DNA of 64,000 nucleotides from Deinococcus seoulensis (GCF_014648115.1 NZ_BMQM01000005.1:127875-191874); one strand, 5' to 3'; positions 36,141-44,751 are shown, counted from the first letter of the stretch. The notes: generated by a model from the sequence alone, not told the origin. Made by a program: numbers and translations.

Positions 36141-37058
36141 TCAGAACAGGACCATGCCTCCAGTCGCGCCGAGCGTGCTGCCGCTCGTGTAACTGCTCTC
36201 CTGGGACGCCAGGAACACGTACATGGCGGCCAGTTCGGCCGGCTGGCCGGGGCGGCCAAACGGGGTTTCCTTCCCGAACTCCATGACCTTCTCCTGCGTC
36301 TGGCCGCCGCTGGGTTGCAGGGGCGTCCAGAACGGGCCGGGCGCCACGGCGTTCACGCGGATGCCCTTCTCGCCCAGTTGCTGCGCGAGCGCCTGCGTGA
36401 ACGCCACGATCGCCGCCTTGGTGCTCGCGTAGTCCAGCAGGGTCGGGCTGGGCCGGTACGCCTGGATGCTGGTCGTGTTGATGATGCTGCCCCCCGCGCC
36501 CATGTGCCGCACGGCTTCCTGCGTGATCCAGAACATGGCGTACACGTTCGTGCGGAACGTCAGGTCGAACTGCTCGGTGGTGATGTCCGCGATGCCCGGC
36601 TGCGTCACCTGCTTCCCGGCGTTGTTCACCAGGATGTCCAGCCCGCCCAGTTCCTTCACGGCGCGCGTGACCAGCTCGCGGCTGAACGCCTCGTCCGTGA
36701 TGTCGCCCGGCAACGCCACGGCCCGGCGGCCCTCCGCCTCGATCAGCGCCACGACCTCACGCGCGTCCTGTTCCTCGTCCGGCAGGTAGTTCAGGGCGAC
36801 GTCCGCACCCTCGCGGGCGAAGGCGATTGCCACGGCCCGCCCGATCCCGGAATCCGCGCCCGTAATCAGCGCACGGCGGCCCCGCAGGCGGCCCAGGCCC
36901 ACGTAACTGTCCTCACCGTGATCCGGCAGCGGCTGCATGGCCGACGCCAGCCCCGGCGCCTCCTGCGGCTGACGCGGGAACGGCGGCGCCGGGTACTGCG
37001 CGCGGGGGTCCTGCATCTCGAACTGCGGCTGGCTCTGACGGGCGTTCTGGTCACTCAT
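36141..37058 (-). CDS. short-chain dehydrogenase/reductase, YghA-like
   Basis: 305 aa. After a 55-residue Pro/Gln-rich leader comes the Rossmann nucleotide site ([19 protein letters not shown]), NNAGKQ, and the catalytic Ser-Tyr-Lys (NTTSIQAY and YASTKAA). This group of long SDRs includes E. coli YghA and Bacillus general stress oxidoreductases; NAD(P)H-dependent aldehyde or ketone reduction is likely. No clear Shine-Dalgarno sequence is seen at the ATG (37058). Transcribed alone towards the App1 gene. Confidence 0.85.
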   Translation of the reverse strand: MSDQNARQSQPQFEMQDPRAQYPAPPFPRQPQEAPGLASAMQPLPDHGEDSYVGLGRLRGRRALITGADSGIGRAVAIAFAREGADVALNYLPDEEQDAREVVALIEAEGRRAVALPGDITDEAFSRELVTRAVKELGGLDILVNNAGKQVTQPGIADITTEQFDLTFRTNVYAMFWITQEAVRHMGAGGSIINTTSIQAYRPSPTLLDYASTKAAIVAFTQALAQQLGEKGIRVNAVAPGPFWTPLQPSGGQTQEKVMEFGKETPFGRPGQPAELAAMYVFLASQESSYTSGSTLGATGGMVLF

Positions 37059-37145
37059 GCCCCCAGCCTGCCCCGCCCACCTGTCACCCGCATGACCGCC
37101 CCGTGAACGTCACTTGACCCGGCGTGAGGGGCGCCTTCATGGCGG

Positions 37146-37245
37146 GGGTCGGTGGCAGATGGCCGATGGCGGAAGGCAGACCTGCGCCGTGTCTGGGCAC
37201 CGCAGGTCCACCCTGCTCCGCACAACCCACTTCCTACTGCCCGCT
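37146..37245. repeat. two heptamer arrays between the SDR genes
   Basis: GGCAGAT GGCCGAT GGCGGAA GGCAGAC near 37152-37180 and CCCACTT CCTACTG CCCGCTG near 37226-37245 follow a strict period of seven. The second runs into the stop codon of the next SDR gene. Confidence 0.45.
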
Positions 37246-38019
37246 GTGGTCGTAGCGGCGCACGATCAGCCGGCGCACCACGCGGTCGCCCAGGGCCGGG
37301 AAGCGGCGGTCGAGCCACGCGAACAGGTGGTACACGCGCGGCACGATCACCTCGCGACGGGGGCGCAGCAGCACGCCCGCCACGGCGCGGGCCACGACCT
37401 CGGGGCCGGGCATGGGGAGGCGGGCGCTGGCGGTCATCTCGCTCTTCACGAAGCCCGGCGAGACGAGACTGACGTTCACGCCGCTGCCCAGCAGTTCGCG
37501 GCGCAGACCGAGGCTGAACCCCCGGATGCCGTACTTGCTGGCGGAGTACATGCCGTTCGTGGCGGCCTGACCGGCCACCGAACCGATGTTCACGACGTGA
37601 CCGCTGCGCCGCCCGCGCATCTCGGGCAGAACCAGCCGGGTCAGTTCGATGGGCGCGTCGAGGTTCACGCGCAGGACGCGCAGCGGGTCCGGGTCATCCC
37701 ACCACCAGCCCCGCTCGACGGTGACGCCCGCATTGTTGATCAGCACGTCGATCCGGCCGAAGTGCGCGTGCGCGGCGGCGATCAGCGCGCGGCGCGAATC
37801 GGGGCTGGTCACGTCGGTCGGCACGGCGATCACGCGGTGCCCGGACGGGTCGAGGCGGCGGGCCAGGGCAAGCAGTTCGTCCTCGCGGCGCGCGGCGAGG
37901 ACCAGCGCGTACCCCAGCGCGGCGAGTTCCGTGGCCGTGGCCCGCCCGATCCCGCTGGACGCGCCGGTCAGGACCACGACCGGGCGGGCCGTGTTCCACG
38001 GAGGGGTGGGGGCCGTCAT
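37234..38019 (-). CDS. short-chain dehydrogenase/reductase
   Basis: 261 aa. Classical [19 protein letters not shown] cofactor loop, [11 protein letters not shown], catalytic IGSVAGQA and [12 protein letters not shown]. The C-terminal 40 residues ([20 protein letters not shown]) are hydrophobic and Arg-rich, possibly membrane-associating, as in bacterial SDRs acting on lipids. The start ATG 38019 is chosen by family length; a longer TTG start at 38070 is possible. It is divergent from the protease gene. Confidence 0.83.
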   Translation of the reverse strand: MTAPTPPWNTARPVVVLTGASSGIGRATATELAALGYALVLAARREDELLALARRLDPSGHRVIAVPTDVTSPDSRRALIAAAHAHFGRIDVLINNAGVTVERGWWWDDPDPLRVLRVNLDAPIELTRLVLPEMRGRRSGHVVNIGSVAGQAATNGMYSASKYGIRGFSLGLRRELLGSGVNVSLVSPGFVKSEMTASARLPMPGPEVVARAVAGVLLRPRREVIVPRVYHLFAWLDRRFPALGDRVVRRLIVRRYDHSGQ

Positions 38020-38114
38020 GACGCCGCCCGGAACGTGCAGAGGTGTGACATAGGGTGATGGTATCCCCAAGCGCCGCTCAGCTGCGAGTCAGGCGCGCGC
38101 CCGACACTGGGCAG

Positions 38115-39389
38115 ATGCGCGCCACTCCCTCTGCCCTGCTGTGCCTGGGTCTCACGCTGCTGCTGGGCAGCCTGCCCGCCCCGGGCCTGACCAGTTCAGC
38201 ACTGACCATTCCGGCGCTGACCATTCCGGCGCTGCCGCCCACCACGCCGCTACCAGACACGCTGCCACCCTCCACGCCGCTGGACGCCCTGCCGGAAATT
38301 CTGCCGATCGGCACGCCCACGCCCCGGCCCGCGCCGCCGCTGATGACCGCGCCGGTCAATCCCCCGGCGGCCAGCGCGGCGCCCGGAACGTTCGCCCGCA
38401 CGCCCAGCGACCCACTGTTCACGCGGCAGTGGACGCTGCCGGTCATCCGCGCGCCGCAGGCGTGGGCGCTGCCCGCCGTGCAGGCGGCGCAGCCCGTGAC
38501 GGTCGCCGTGCTGGACACGGGATTCGTGACCAGTCCGGAACTCGCGGGCCGCGCCGTGAACGGCTTCGATTTCGTGAGCGACCCCGCCCGCGCCGGCGAC
38601 GGTGACGGCCGGGACGCCGACAGCAGCGGCGTCGGCCCGTACGCGTACCACGGCGAGGTCGTGGCGAACATCATTGCCGCCGCGCACGACGGGCGCGGCA
38701 TGGCGGGCCTGAATCCACGCGCGCGGGTCGTGCATGTGCGCGTGGCAGGCACGGACGGGCAGATCGACGTGCCGGACCTCGTGGACGGCCTGAAGTGGGC
38801 GGCGGGCCTTCCCGTGCCGGGCGTGCCCAGCAACCCGAACCCGGCGCGGCTGCTGAACCTCAGCCTGTTCGCGGATTTCATTCCCCTGACCCGCTGCGAC
38901 CCGCGCGTGCAGGCCGCCGTGAATGCCGTCACGGCGCGTGGGGCGCTGGTGATCGCGGGGGCCGCGAACGACGGCGCGGACGCCGGGGGGTACTCGCCCG
39001 CCGGGTGCCGCAACGTCCTGACCGTCACCAGCGTCACCGCGCAGGGCGCGCGGCCCGCGTACGCCAACTGGGGCCGCAGCGTGGCCCTCGCCGCGCCCGG
39101 CGGGGAGGTCGGGCACGGCGTGACCGTCAGCAGCGTCAGCGGCGCGGGCGGCGTGCGCGACCCGAACGGCACCAGCCTCGCCGCGCCGCACGTGACGGGT
39201 GTCGCCAGCCTGCTGCTGGGCGTGCGGCCCAACCTGACGCCCGCCTCGCTACGCCGCATCCTGACCACCACCGCCGCGCCCTTTCCCGGAGGTCACTGCG
39301 ACCCGCAGCCCGCCCGCAGCTGCGGCACCGGCACCCTGAACGCCGAGGCCGCCCTGAACAGCGCGCTGTCCAGCAGCCTGGGGAAGTGA
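38115..39389 (+). CDS. secreted subtilisin-like serine protease (S8)
   Basis: 424 aa. A signal peptide (about 1-25) is followed by a Pro/Thr-rich propeptide-like stretch to residue 105 and then the S8 catalytic domain with Asp134 (VAVLDTGF), His179 (YAYHGEVVA), the oxyanion Asn285 (GAANDG) and Ser354 ([12 protein letters not shown]). It should degrade proteins outside the cell or in the envelope. Four Cys in the catalytic domain may form disulfides. GACACT lies 6 nt before the ATG, a leaderless pattern. The TGA stop is the first triplet of a repeat element, so the natural C-terminus may have been altered. Confidence 0.9.
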   Translation: MRATPSALLCLGLTLLLGSLPAPGLTSSALTIPALTIPALPPTTPLPDTLPPSTPLDALPEILPIGTPTPRPAPPLMTAPVNPPAASAAPGTFARTPSDPLFTRQWTLPVIRAPQAWALPAVQAAQPVTVAVLDTGFVTSPELAGRAVNGFDFVSDPARAGDGDGRDADSSGVGPYAYHGEVVANIIAAAHDGRGMAGLNPRARVVHVRVAGTDGQIDVPDLVDGLKWAAGLPVPGVPSNPNPARLLNLSLFADFIPLTRCDPRVQAAVNAVTARGALVIAGAANDGADAGGYSPAGCRNVLTVTSVTAQGARPAYANWGRSVALAAPGGEVGHGVTVSSVSGAGGVRDPNGTSLAAPHVTGVASLLLGVRPNLTPASLRRILTTTAAPFPGGHCDPQPARSCGTGTLNAEAALNSALSSSLGK

Positions 39390-39524
39390 TACGGATTCCG
39401 TTTGTTTCGTCAACAACCCGGAACAGCACCGGGTTGCCAACTCCACGTCCGGAACCCGCCCGGCTCCCACTCGCATCCGCTCGGATTGAATGGTCTTTGC
39501 AGCCCCTTCAATCGGAGTCCGTAT
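39387..39524. repeat. interspersed TGATACGG element, full-length copy
   Basis: Begins TGATACGGATTCCGTTTG (TGA is the protease stop) and ends AATCGGAGTCCGTAT. Inside, CCCGG-AACAGCA-CCGGG and other short hairpins are conserved between copies. Confidence 0.75.
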
Positions 39525-39581
39525 GAGCGCGCCGGGACCAGCGGGACGTGCGGCCCCCACCCCACCCGTTACCCTGAACGT

Positions 39582-39599
39582 ATGAGGTTCAAACAGTGA
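39582..39599 (+). CDS. five-codon micro-ORF coupled to the next gene
   Basis: ATG-AGG-TTC-AAA-CAG-TGA. The ATG is 6 nt after TACCCT (39570-39575), so it may be the 5' end of a leaderless mRNA. Its TGA overlaps the GTG start of the following small membrane protein in GTGA, giving a route for translational coupling. Confidence 0.35.
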   Translation: MRFKQ

Positions 39600-39766
39600 A
39601 CGCGCCCGCGTGGCGCATCTGGCTGGTCGTCGCGCTGATGTGCGGCTGGGGCATCCTCGCCATCCGCTTCGGCACCCGGCAGGAGTGGCCCATGGCAGGC
39701 CTGAGCCTGCTGCTGCTGATCACCAACGGCGTCACCCTGTACCGCCTGACCCGGCACGGCAAGTAA
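39596..39766 (+). CDS. 56-aa small membrane protein
   Basis: Starts GTG at 39596 and ends TAA at 39764. Two hydrophobic segments, about residues 6-22 (IWLVVALMCGWGILAI) and 33-48 (MAGLSLLLLITNGVTLY), are separated by a short charged loop (RFGTRQEW), with a basic C-terminus. Function unknown. Its start overlaps a five-codon ORF, and it lies between a repeat element and a convergent unknown gene. Codon use is fully GC-rich as in real genes of the window. Confidence 0.65.
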   Translation: MNAPAWRIWLVVALMCGWGILAIRFGTRQEWPMAGLSLLLLITNGVTLYRLTRHGK

Positions 39767-39792
39767 CGCCCGCCTCTTCGGGGCCAGCCTCT

Positions 39793-40629
39793 TCAGGTCA
39801 GCGTCCGGCGTTCCAGCCGCCACCCCCGCGTGCGGGTGGCGGTTTTCAGTTCCGTGACGCTCAGGACCGTGCGGGGCGTCCACCACGTCTGCGCGGGTTT
39901 GTGCAGCGCCCAGCCGCCGCCCAGCGTGACGGCCGCGTGCTGCGCCAGTCCGTTGCCCGAACGCCACAGCAGCAGCGTGCCCGGCTGACCGTCCTGGCCT
40001 CCGAGAGCCGTGCGGCCGTGCAGGAACGCCTCGAACGGCTCGCGCTGCATCCAGGTGCGCGCGGCGTCCGGAACGCCCGCCGCGCCCATCACCGTGCCGA
40101 AGCAGTTGCCGGCGCTGCCTGCCGGGAAGGTGCCGGCCAGCGTCCGGGCGTCCGGGAGGGCGTGGGCGGCGGCGTTCCACACGGGGTCCGGCACCTCCTG
40201 CCGCCGACAGGACCGCGCGCCCTGCCCGATCAGGCGGGCCAGGACCGCGCCGGTCAGGTCCCCGGGCCGCCACAGGAACCGCCCGGCGGGCAGGCCCGGC
40301 CGCAGGTCCGCAAAACGGGCGCCCAGCGGCACGTTGCCCCGCCCGTGCCGCACCTGCGCCCGCAGCAGTTCCTGGCGCGCGGCCGGAGTCAGGGCGTCCA
40401 CGTCTGCCGGGGTCAGCCACGCCAGCCGCTCCGCGACCGGGGCCACGTTCCACAGCGTGAACGTGTCGCGTTCCTCCGGGGTCAGCGTCACGGACGCACG
40501 CGCCAGGGTCGGCAGGTCCAGCCGCCGCGCCTCTGCTTCGGTCAGGTAGAACGGCTGCCGCGCCGGGGCCAGCCAGCCGCGCCACGCGTCCAGCCGGGCC
40601 GGGGACACCGGGATGTTCAGGACATTCAC
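39793..40629 (-). CDS. unknown protein with possible papain-like (NlpC/P60-like) C-terminal domain
   Basis: 278 aa, no signal peptide. The N-terminal half is helical and rich in Leu/Arg. The C-terminal half has AGNCFGTVMGAAGV, a Cys at the start of a helix, and about 60 residues later NGLAQHAAVTLGGGWALHKPAQTWW, a His in a beta strand; this Cys...His spacing is like NlpC/P60 or CHAP-type enzymes, but the assignment is tentative. The start is GTG at 40629. Ends 27 nt from the convergent small membrane protein. Confidence 0.55.
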   Translation of the reverse strand: MNVLNIPVSPARLDAWRGWLAPARQPFYLTEAEARRLDLPTLARASVTLTPEERDTFTLWNVAPVAERLAWLTPADVDALTPAARQELLRAQVRHGRGNVPLGARFADLRPGLPAGRFLWRPGDLTGAVLARLIGQGARSCRRQEVPDPVWNAAAHALPDARTLAGTFPAGSAGNCFGTVMGAAGVPDAARTWMQREPFEAFLHGRTALGGQDGQPGTLLLWRSGNGLAQHAAVTLGGGWALHKPAQTWWTPRTVLSVTELKTATRTRGWRLERRTLT

Positions 40630-40678
40630 GCCGGGCAGTCTGCCGCTGGCCGCGCCTGCAGGGCATCCGCCATCTGCG

Positions 40679-41167
40679 CTAGCGGTGGCCGCGCCGGGGG
40701 AAGTCCGGGGCGGGTTCGCCGTGCAGGACCTCGCGTTCCACCTTCTTCCAGAACCCGAAGAAGCGCCGCAGCGGGCCGTCGAAACTCGTCAGGCGTTCCG
40801 GTTCGTGAATGACGATCCGCAGGTCCGGGCGGGCGGCGCGCAGGCCCTCCACGATGCGCGCAAAGTCCGGCGTGAAGTTCCGCGTGACGTGCAGCTCGGC
40901 AGCGTGGTGCGCCCCGGCAAAGGCGGCGAGTTCGTCCGGCACGGCCCCCACGCGGATCTCGGTCGGGCCGGTGCGGTGCGCGGCGAGGTCCCGCACGCCC
41001 TGGTACATGAACGCCAGACGCGGAAACGCGACCGGGACCACCTGAAGGAACGGACGGTCGAACACGAACAGCGCCGGGGCGTCCGGGCAGGCGCTCAGGG
41101 CCGGGTCCGTGACGGACAGGCTGTCCCCGTGAACCCACACGACCCGGCGGGCCTGGGCGGCAGTCAC
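40679..41167 (-). CDS. photolyase alpha/beta (antenna) domain as a separate protein
   Basis: 162 aa. VVWVHGDSLSVTDPALSACPDAPALFVFD matches the N-terminal alpha/beta domain of the photolyase/cryptochrome family, and the end ERLTSFDGPLRRFFGFWKKVEREV matches the linker that in normal photolyases leads into the FAD domain. Here it stops (FPRRGHR). The start is GTG at 41167, overlapping the TGA of the upstream FAD-domain gene by 4 nt (GTGA), so the two are translated together. The pair looks like a photolyase split into two proteins with gene order inverted relative to the domain order. Confidence 0.7.
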   Translation of the reverse strand: MTAAQARRVVWVHGDSLSVTDPALSACPDAPALFVFDRPFLQVVPVAFPRLAFMYQGVRDLAAHRTGPTEIRVGAVPDELAAFAGAHHAAELHVTRNFTPDFARIVEGLRAARPDLRIVIHEPERLTSFDGPLRRFFGFWKKVEREVLHGEPAPDFPRRGHR

Positions 41168-41946
41168 GGCTGCGTCCCGAACAGCTGCGTTTCGAGTTCC
41201 CCGTAAGAAGCGCGGAACGGACAGGCGGCCCGGCACGTACGGCACCACCGGCCGCCGCTGTACCGGTCGATGTTCTCCTGATTCATGAAGTACGGCTTGT
41301 TGCTGAACGTGCTCGCCACCCACTGCCACGACAGGGCGTTGTTCGCAATGTCCCCGTCGAGCAGGTGCTCGCGGAACAGGGCGTACCCGGCCCGCCAGTC
41401 CACGCCGCGCCAGTGCACCAGGTACGCCGCAAACCACAGCCGCTCGTGGTTGTGCAGCCACCCGTCCCGGACCAGGTGCGTGACCCAGGCGTCCGCGCAG
41501 GGCAGCCCGGTGCGGGCCCCGCGCACGTCGTCCGGCAGGGTGTCTGTCCAGCGGGCGGGGTACTTGGGGTCCTCCAGGTTCCCCAGGACCCGCGCGCCCT
41601 CCTGACGCAGCACCAGCCGGTAGAACTCCGCCCAGGTCAACTGCCGCAGGAACTCGTCCCGCCCGCGGCCCCGCATGACGGCGCGGGCATGCGCGGCCAC
41701 CTCGCGCAGACCCAGCATGCCGTGACGCAGGTACATGCTCAGGCGCGACACGTTCCCACCCAGGAAGTTCCGGCCCGCGTACCCCTCGCCCGTCCAGGCG
41801 TGCAGGGCCGCCAGTCCCGCCGTGCGGCCCCCCGCGCGGGCCGGGAGGCGCGGCTCGCCCGTGTACAGGCCAGCCAGGGCCTCGCCCAGCACGCGCGGCA
41901 ACTGATCGTCCGGCAGGTCGAGTGGCAGGCGGACGGGGTCGGTCAT
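41164..41946 (-). CDS. photolyase FAD-binding domain as a separate protein
   Basis: 260 aa. It corresponds to the C-terminal helical FAD-binding half of photolyases: GYAGRNFLGGNVSRLSMYLRHG, LRQLTWAEFYRLVLR, GWLHNHERLWFAAYLVHW and HLLDGDIANNALSWQWVAS. Four cysteines (150, 235, 238, 242; the last three as CRTCRAAC) have a spacing like the [4Fe-4S] ligands of FeS bacterial photolyases, so a cluster is plausible. The N-terminal domain is missing and is encoded by the next, overlapping gene. GATGCT lies 6 nt before the ATG at 41946. Confidence 0.75.
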   Translation of the reverse strand: MTDPVRLPLDLPDDQLPRVLGEALAGLYTGEPRLPARAGGRTAGLAALHAWTGEGYAGRNFLGGNVSRLSMYLRHGMLGLREVAAHARAVMRGRGRDEFLRQLTWAEFYRLVLRQEGARVLGNLEDPKYPARWTDTLPDDVRGARTGLPCADAWVTHLVRDGWLHNHERLWFAAYLVHWRGVDWRAGYALFREHLLDGDIANNALSWQWVASTFSNKPYFMNQENIDRYSGGRWCRTCRAACPFRASYGELETQLFGTQP

Positions 41947-42037
41947 GCGCCCAGCATCGCTGCCCATGCTCTGGCACACCGTACGGCCCGGCACAGCCTG
42001 AGCTGACCGCGTACCGCCCACCATCCTCACATTCTGA

Positions 42038-42052
42038 TATCAGACACTGATA
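42038..42052. promoter_or_regulatory. padR operator over its own promoter
   Basis: TATCAG-ACA-CTGATA, a perfect 6-3-6 inverted repeat. It covers GACACT (42043-42048), the probable -10 placed 7 nt before the GTG start of padR, so autorepression is likely. Confidence 0.55.
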
Positions 42053-42055
42053 CTC

Positions 42056-42373
42056 GTGGATACGAACCTGTTCAAGGGCAACCTGGACCTGATCCTCCTG
42101 AGCGTCCTGGAACGCGAGGGCGGGTACGGGCAGGACATTGCCAAGCGCGTCAGCGCCGTCACCCAGGGCAGCATCACCCTGAACGCCGGGAGCCTGTACC
42201 CGGCCCTGCACCGCCTGGAGAAGGGCGGGTTCCTGAGCGCCGCCGAGACGACCCCCACCCGTGGTGGCCCCCCGGTCCGCACGTACACCCTGACCGACGC
42301 GGGCCACGCCGAACTGCGCCGCAGACGTGATTCGTACCGCGCTTTCGACGCAGCTCTGCGGAGCCTGTGGTGA
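42056..42373 (+). CDS. PadR-family transcriptional regulator
   Basis: 105 aa, one PadR winged-helix domain: LFKGNLDLILLSVLEREGGYGQDIAKRVS, GSLYPALHRLEKGGFLSA and RTYTLTDAGHAELRRR. Start GTG at 42056. PadR proteins repress operons for membrane stress, efflux or phenolic acids. A perfect palindrome lies on its promoter. Its stop overlaps the next gene by 4 nt (GTGA), and the pattern repeats before lepB, so the three form one coupled operon. Confidence 0.88.
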   Translation: MDTNLFKGNLDLILLSVLEREGGYGQDIAKRVSAVTQGSITLNAGSLYPALHRLEKGGFLSAAETTPTRGGPPVRTYTLTDAGHAELRRRRDSYRAFDAALRSLW

Positions 42374-42699
42374 CCCCGCCCGCCGTTCAGGCGTACCTGC
42401 GCCGCGTGACGCGGCTGCTGCCACCCACCGCCGCCCGCCGGGTCCGGGCGGAACTGCACGGGAACCTGCACCAGAGCATGCTGGACGCCCGCCTGCGCGG
42501 CCTGAACGAACCCGACGCCTGGGCGGCCGCCGTGACTGAAGCTGGCCCTGCCCTGCCCGCCGCCCTTCACCTTGCCCGCACGCACACGCTGGGGCTGGCC
42601 CTGCGCTGGCTGCTGGCCGCCGGACTGCTCGGCGGGGCCGCGTACGCCATCCAGGGCACCCACCCGGCCGCACCCACGACCACGCAGGCGCAGCCGTGA
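42370..42699 (+). CDS. HAAS/permease-prefix-like membrane protein
   Basis: 109 aa (GTG at 42370, alternative GTG at 42367). Residues 5-65 form a helical, charged domain (AYLRRVTRLLPPTAARRVRA) like the HAAS or permease-prefix domains that typically accompany PadR regulators. One transmembrane helix follows (about 75-93) and a short Pro/Thr tail. It probably senses or tethers the PadR partner at the membrane. It overlaps both neighbours by 4 nt. Confidence 0.7.
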   Translation: MTPPAVQAYLRRVTRLLPPTAARRVRAELHGNLHQSMLDARLRGLNEPDAWAAAVTEAGPALPAALHLARTHTLGLALRWLLAAGLLGGAAYAIQGTHPAAPTTTQAQP

Positions 42700-43406
42700 C
42701 CTCCCCTGCCAGGAATCGCCTGGGGCGCCTGTGGCGCGACTGGCTGTCCCCGCTGGCCTTCGCGCTGCTGCTGACGCAGTTCGGCGCGACCGCCGTGCGC
42801 GTGGACGGCGTCAGCATGCTGCCCGGCCTGCGCCACGGCGAGACGCTACTCGTCCCGAAAATCGAGGGCTGGGCGCACACCCTGGGCGTCGGCACCTACG
42901 GGCGTGGCGACACCGTGGTGTTCAAACCGCCCCGCAGCGCTGCCCAGGAGTGGACGCGCACGTACCGGGGCGTGACCCTTCCCTGGGCGTACCGTCCGTA
43001 CCTCGTCAAGCGGGTGATCGGACTGCCCGGCGACACCGTGCAGGTTCAGGCGGGCACCGTCCTCGTGAACGGCCGCCCCCTGAACGAACCCCGCACCACC
43101 ACGTACTGGAACGGGGCCTGCCACGACACGGCCAGCCCCCTGGCGAACACGCCGCCCGTTACCGTCCCGGCCGGAACGTACTTCGTGATGGGCGACAACC
43201 GCAGCCCCGGCGGCAGCCTCGACAGCCGCGTATTCGGCCCGGTGGGCACCGCCGACATCGCTGGACGCGCCGTGGCCAGCGTGTGGCCACTGGTCACGCC
43301 AACAAACACCACGCCCACCTGCGACGGCCAGCCACACCCCGAGCAGCGTGTGAAGACGGGCGGCCCGCAGCAGTGGAATCCGCGCCTGCTGCGCTCAGGC
43401 GGGTGA
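42696..43406 (+). CDS. lepB: signal peptidase I
   Basis: 236 aa. One N-terminal membrane anchor (about 17-35) followed by the catalytic Ser40 in VDGVSMLPGL and Lys105 in YLVKRVIGLPGD; the later motif FVMGDNRSPGGSLDSRVFG is intact. It cleaves signal peptides at the outer face of the membrane. The start is GTG at 42696, overlapping the preceding gene. Being the third gene of a PadR-controlled operon is unusual for a housekeeping enzyme, so it may be a regulated, second signal peptidase. Confidence 0.88.
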   Translation: MTSPARNRLGRLWRDWLSPLAFALLLTQFGATAVRVDGVSMLPGLRHGETLLVPKIEGWAHTLGVGTYGRGDTVVFKPPRSAAQEWTRTYRGVTLPWAYRPYLVKRVIGLPGDTVQVQAGTVLVNGRPLNEPRTTTYWNGACHDTASPLANTPPVTVPAGTYFVMGDNRSPGGSLDSRVFGPVGTADIAGRAVASVWPLVTPTNTTPTCDGQPHPEQRVKTGGPQQWNPRLLRSGG

Positions 43407-44090
43407 ACGGCTGAACCAGCCCTGCACCGTCCCGAAAGGCAGCGCGCCGGGCGTGTCGAGCGTGCCGCGCTCCCGGAACTGTGCAGACAGAGTGGCAGCG
43501 TGGCCCAGCGCAGCCAGAAACAGGGAGGGACCGGTGCTGACGCGGCTGGCCCCGGCGCGCAGCAGGATGTGGGCGTCCGGTCCGCCGGGGGCGTACATGA
43601 CGGCCAGCGGGCCGCCCAGGCGGTCGCGCAGCGTGCGGAGGGTGGGCGGGTCGGTCAGGCCGGGCACGAACACGCTGTCCGCCCCGGCTTGCAGGTACGC
43701 GCGGCCCCGACGGACCGTCTCGTCCAGTCTGTCGGCGTCGGTGTCGCCGTACCCGCTGAGGTACGTGTCGGTGCGGGCGTTCAGGTACGCGGGAACGCCC
43801 AGCGCATCGGCAGCGGCACGCGCGGCCCGCAGCCGGTCCACCTGCCCATCCGCTGGCAGCAGAGGCCGGTCAGGCTGCCCGGTGGCGTCTTCGAGGTTCA
43901 GGCCCGCCGCGCCCAGGCTCAGGGCGGCGCGGACCGTGTCGGCCACGCCCTGCGGCGTGTCGGCATACCCGCCTTCCAGGTCGGCGGTGACGGGCACGGT
44001 CACGGCGTTCAGGGTGCGTTCCAGTGCAGCCAGCAGGGTGTCACGCGGGGCGACCTGCCCGTCCGGACCGCCACGCGCAAGGCCTGCGGG
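43395..44090 (-). pseudogene. C-terminal fragment of an isocitrate lyase/PEP mutase family gene
   Basis: About 230 codons match the C-terminal three quarters of PEP-mutase-like proteins: RDTLLAALERTLNAVTVPVTADLEGGYAD-type start, NLEDATG, LNARTDTYL, FVPGLTDPPTLRTL and STGPSLFL. The N-terminal 60-70 residues are absent and no usable start codon lies near the break. Upstream the frame runs out of phase through the Ada-like gene. The most economical reading is a deletion that fused two genes. Its 3' end overlaps the convergent lepB by 12 nt. Confidence 0.65.
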
Positions 44091-44617
44091 GTCAGGTGCA
44101 TCACCCGCCGGAACTGCGCGCCGAACGCCGACAGACTCCCGAATCCCACCGCGAACGCCACCTGCGCCGCCGTGTCCGCCGAGGTCAGCAGGCGCGCGGC
44201 CGCCAGTTCCACCCGCCGCCGCGTCAGCCAGTCGGCCGGACTGCACTGGAACTGCTCACGGAACAGGCGGTGCAGCGCGCTGCCGCTCAGGTTCAACTCG
44301 CGGGCCAGCGCCTGCACGGACCCCACGCCCGGCACGTCCACCCGCGCCAGTGCCGCCGTGAAGGTCGCCTCCTCGACCGGCACGCCCGCCTGAAACGCGT
44401 CCGGCTGGCAGCGACGACACGCCCGCAACCCCGCCGCCCGCGCCGACGCCGCGCACGGGTGGAACACCACGTTCCCCGCCAGCGGCTTGCGCGCCCGGCA
44501 GGACGGCAGGCAGTAGATCCCGGTGCTCGTTACGCCCGTGTAGAACAGCCCGTCGAACGCCGCGTCACCCGCGAACATCCGCTCCAGCATGAATTCCCGC
44601 GTGAACGTGACCGTCAT
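44009..44617 (-). CDS. Ada-like methyl-phosphotriester receptor with AraC domain, probably truncated
   Basis: 202 aa. Residues 8-72 match the Ada N-terminal zinc domain: GVTSTGIYCLPSCRARKPL holds the methyl-accepting Cys and a zinc ligand, and ACRRCQPD the other two. Residues 95-185 are an AraC helix-turn-helix (VAFAVGFGSLSAFGAQFRRV). In Ada-AlkA proteins a glycosylase domain follows; here homology ends at LTPQALR and the last 25 residues are the PEP-mutase sequence in another frame, so the gene is truncated. Methylation sensing might persist, but repair activity of the missing domain is lost. Confidence 0.7.
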   Translation of the reverse strand: MTVTFTREFMLERMFAGDAAFDGLFYTGVTSTGIYCLPSCRARKPLAGNVVFHPCAASARAAGLRACRRCQPDAFQAGVPVEEATFTAALARVDVPGVGSVQALARELNLSGSALHRLFREQFQCSPADWLTRRRVELAAARLLTSADTAAQVAFAVGFGSLSAFGAQFRRVMHLTPQALRVAVRTGRSPRVTPCWLHWNAP

Positions 44618-44689
44618 GCCCGCATTGTCACGGGTACGGGCGGCGGCCCTCTACCGGAATCCTCCACCGCAATTCCCGGCACGGCAGGA

Positions 44690-44712
44690 ACCCCCGCCAC
44701 TCGGACGGGGGT
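44690..44712 (-). terminator. aceF terminator
   Basis: ACCCCCG / CGGGGGT with a 9-nt loop, 40 nt after the aceF stop on the minus strand, followed by TCCTGCC. Confidence 0.55.
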
Positions 44713-44715
44713 CTT

Positions 44716-44751
44716 CCCTGTTGCCTTCAGCCTTCTGCCATCGGCCTGCGC

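Noticed and set aside
40679..42895. 738-codon minus frame containing the photolyase antenna domain
   Set aside because: Upstream of 41167 it is a shadow of the FAD-domain gene and of the padR operon; the GTG at 41167 overlapping the upstream TGA is the natural start.
43395..44246. Reading the PEP-mutase fragment as a complete gene from 44246
   Set aside because: Residues before the GGPDGQVAPRD region are the Ada gene out of frame and unlike any PEP mutase N-terminus.
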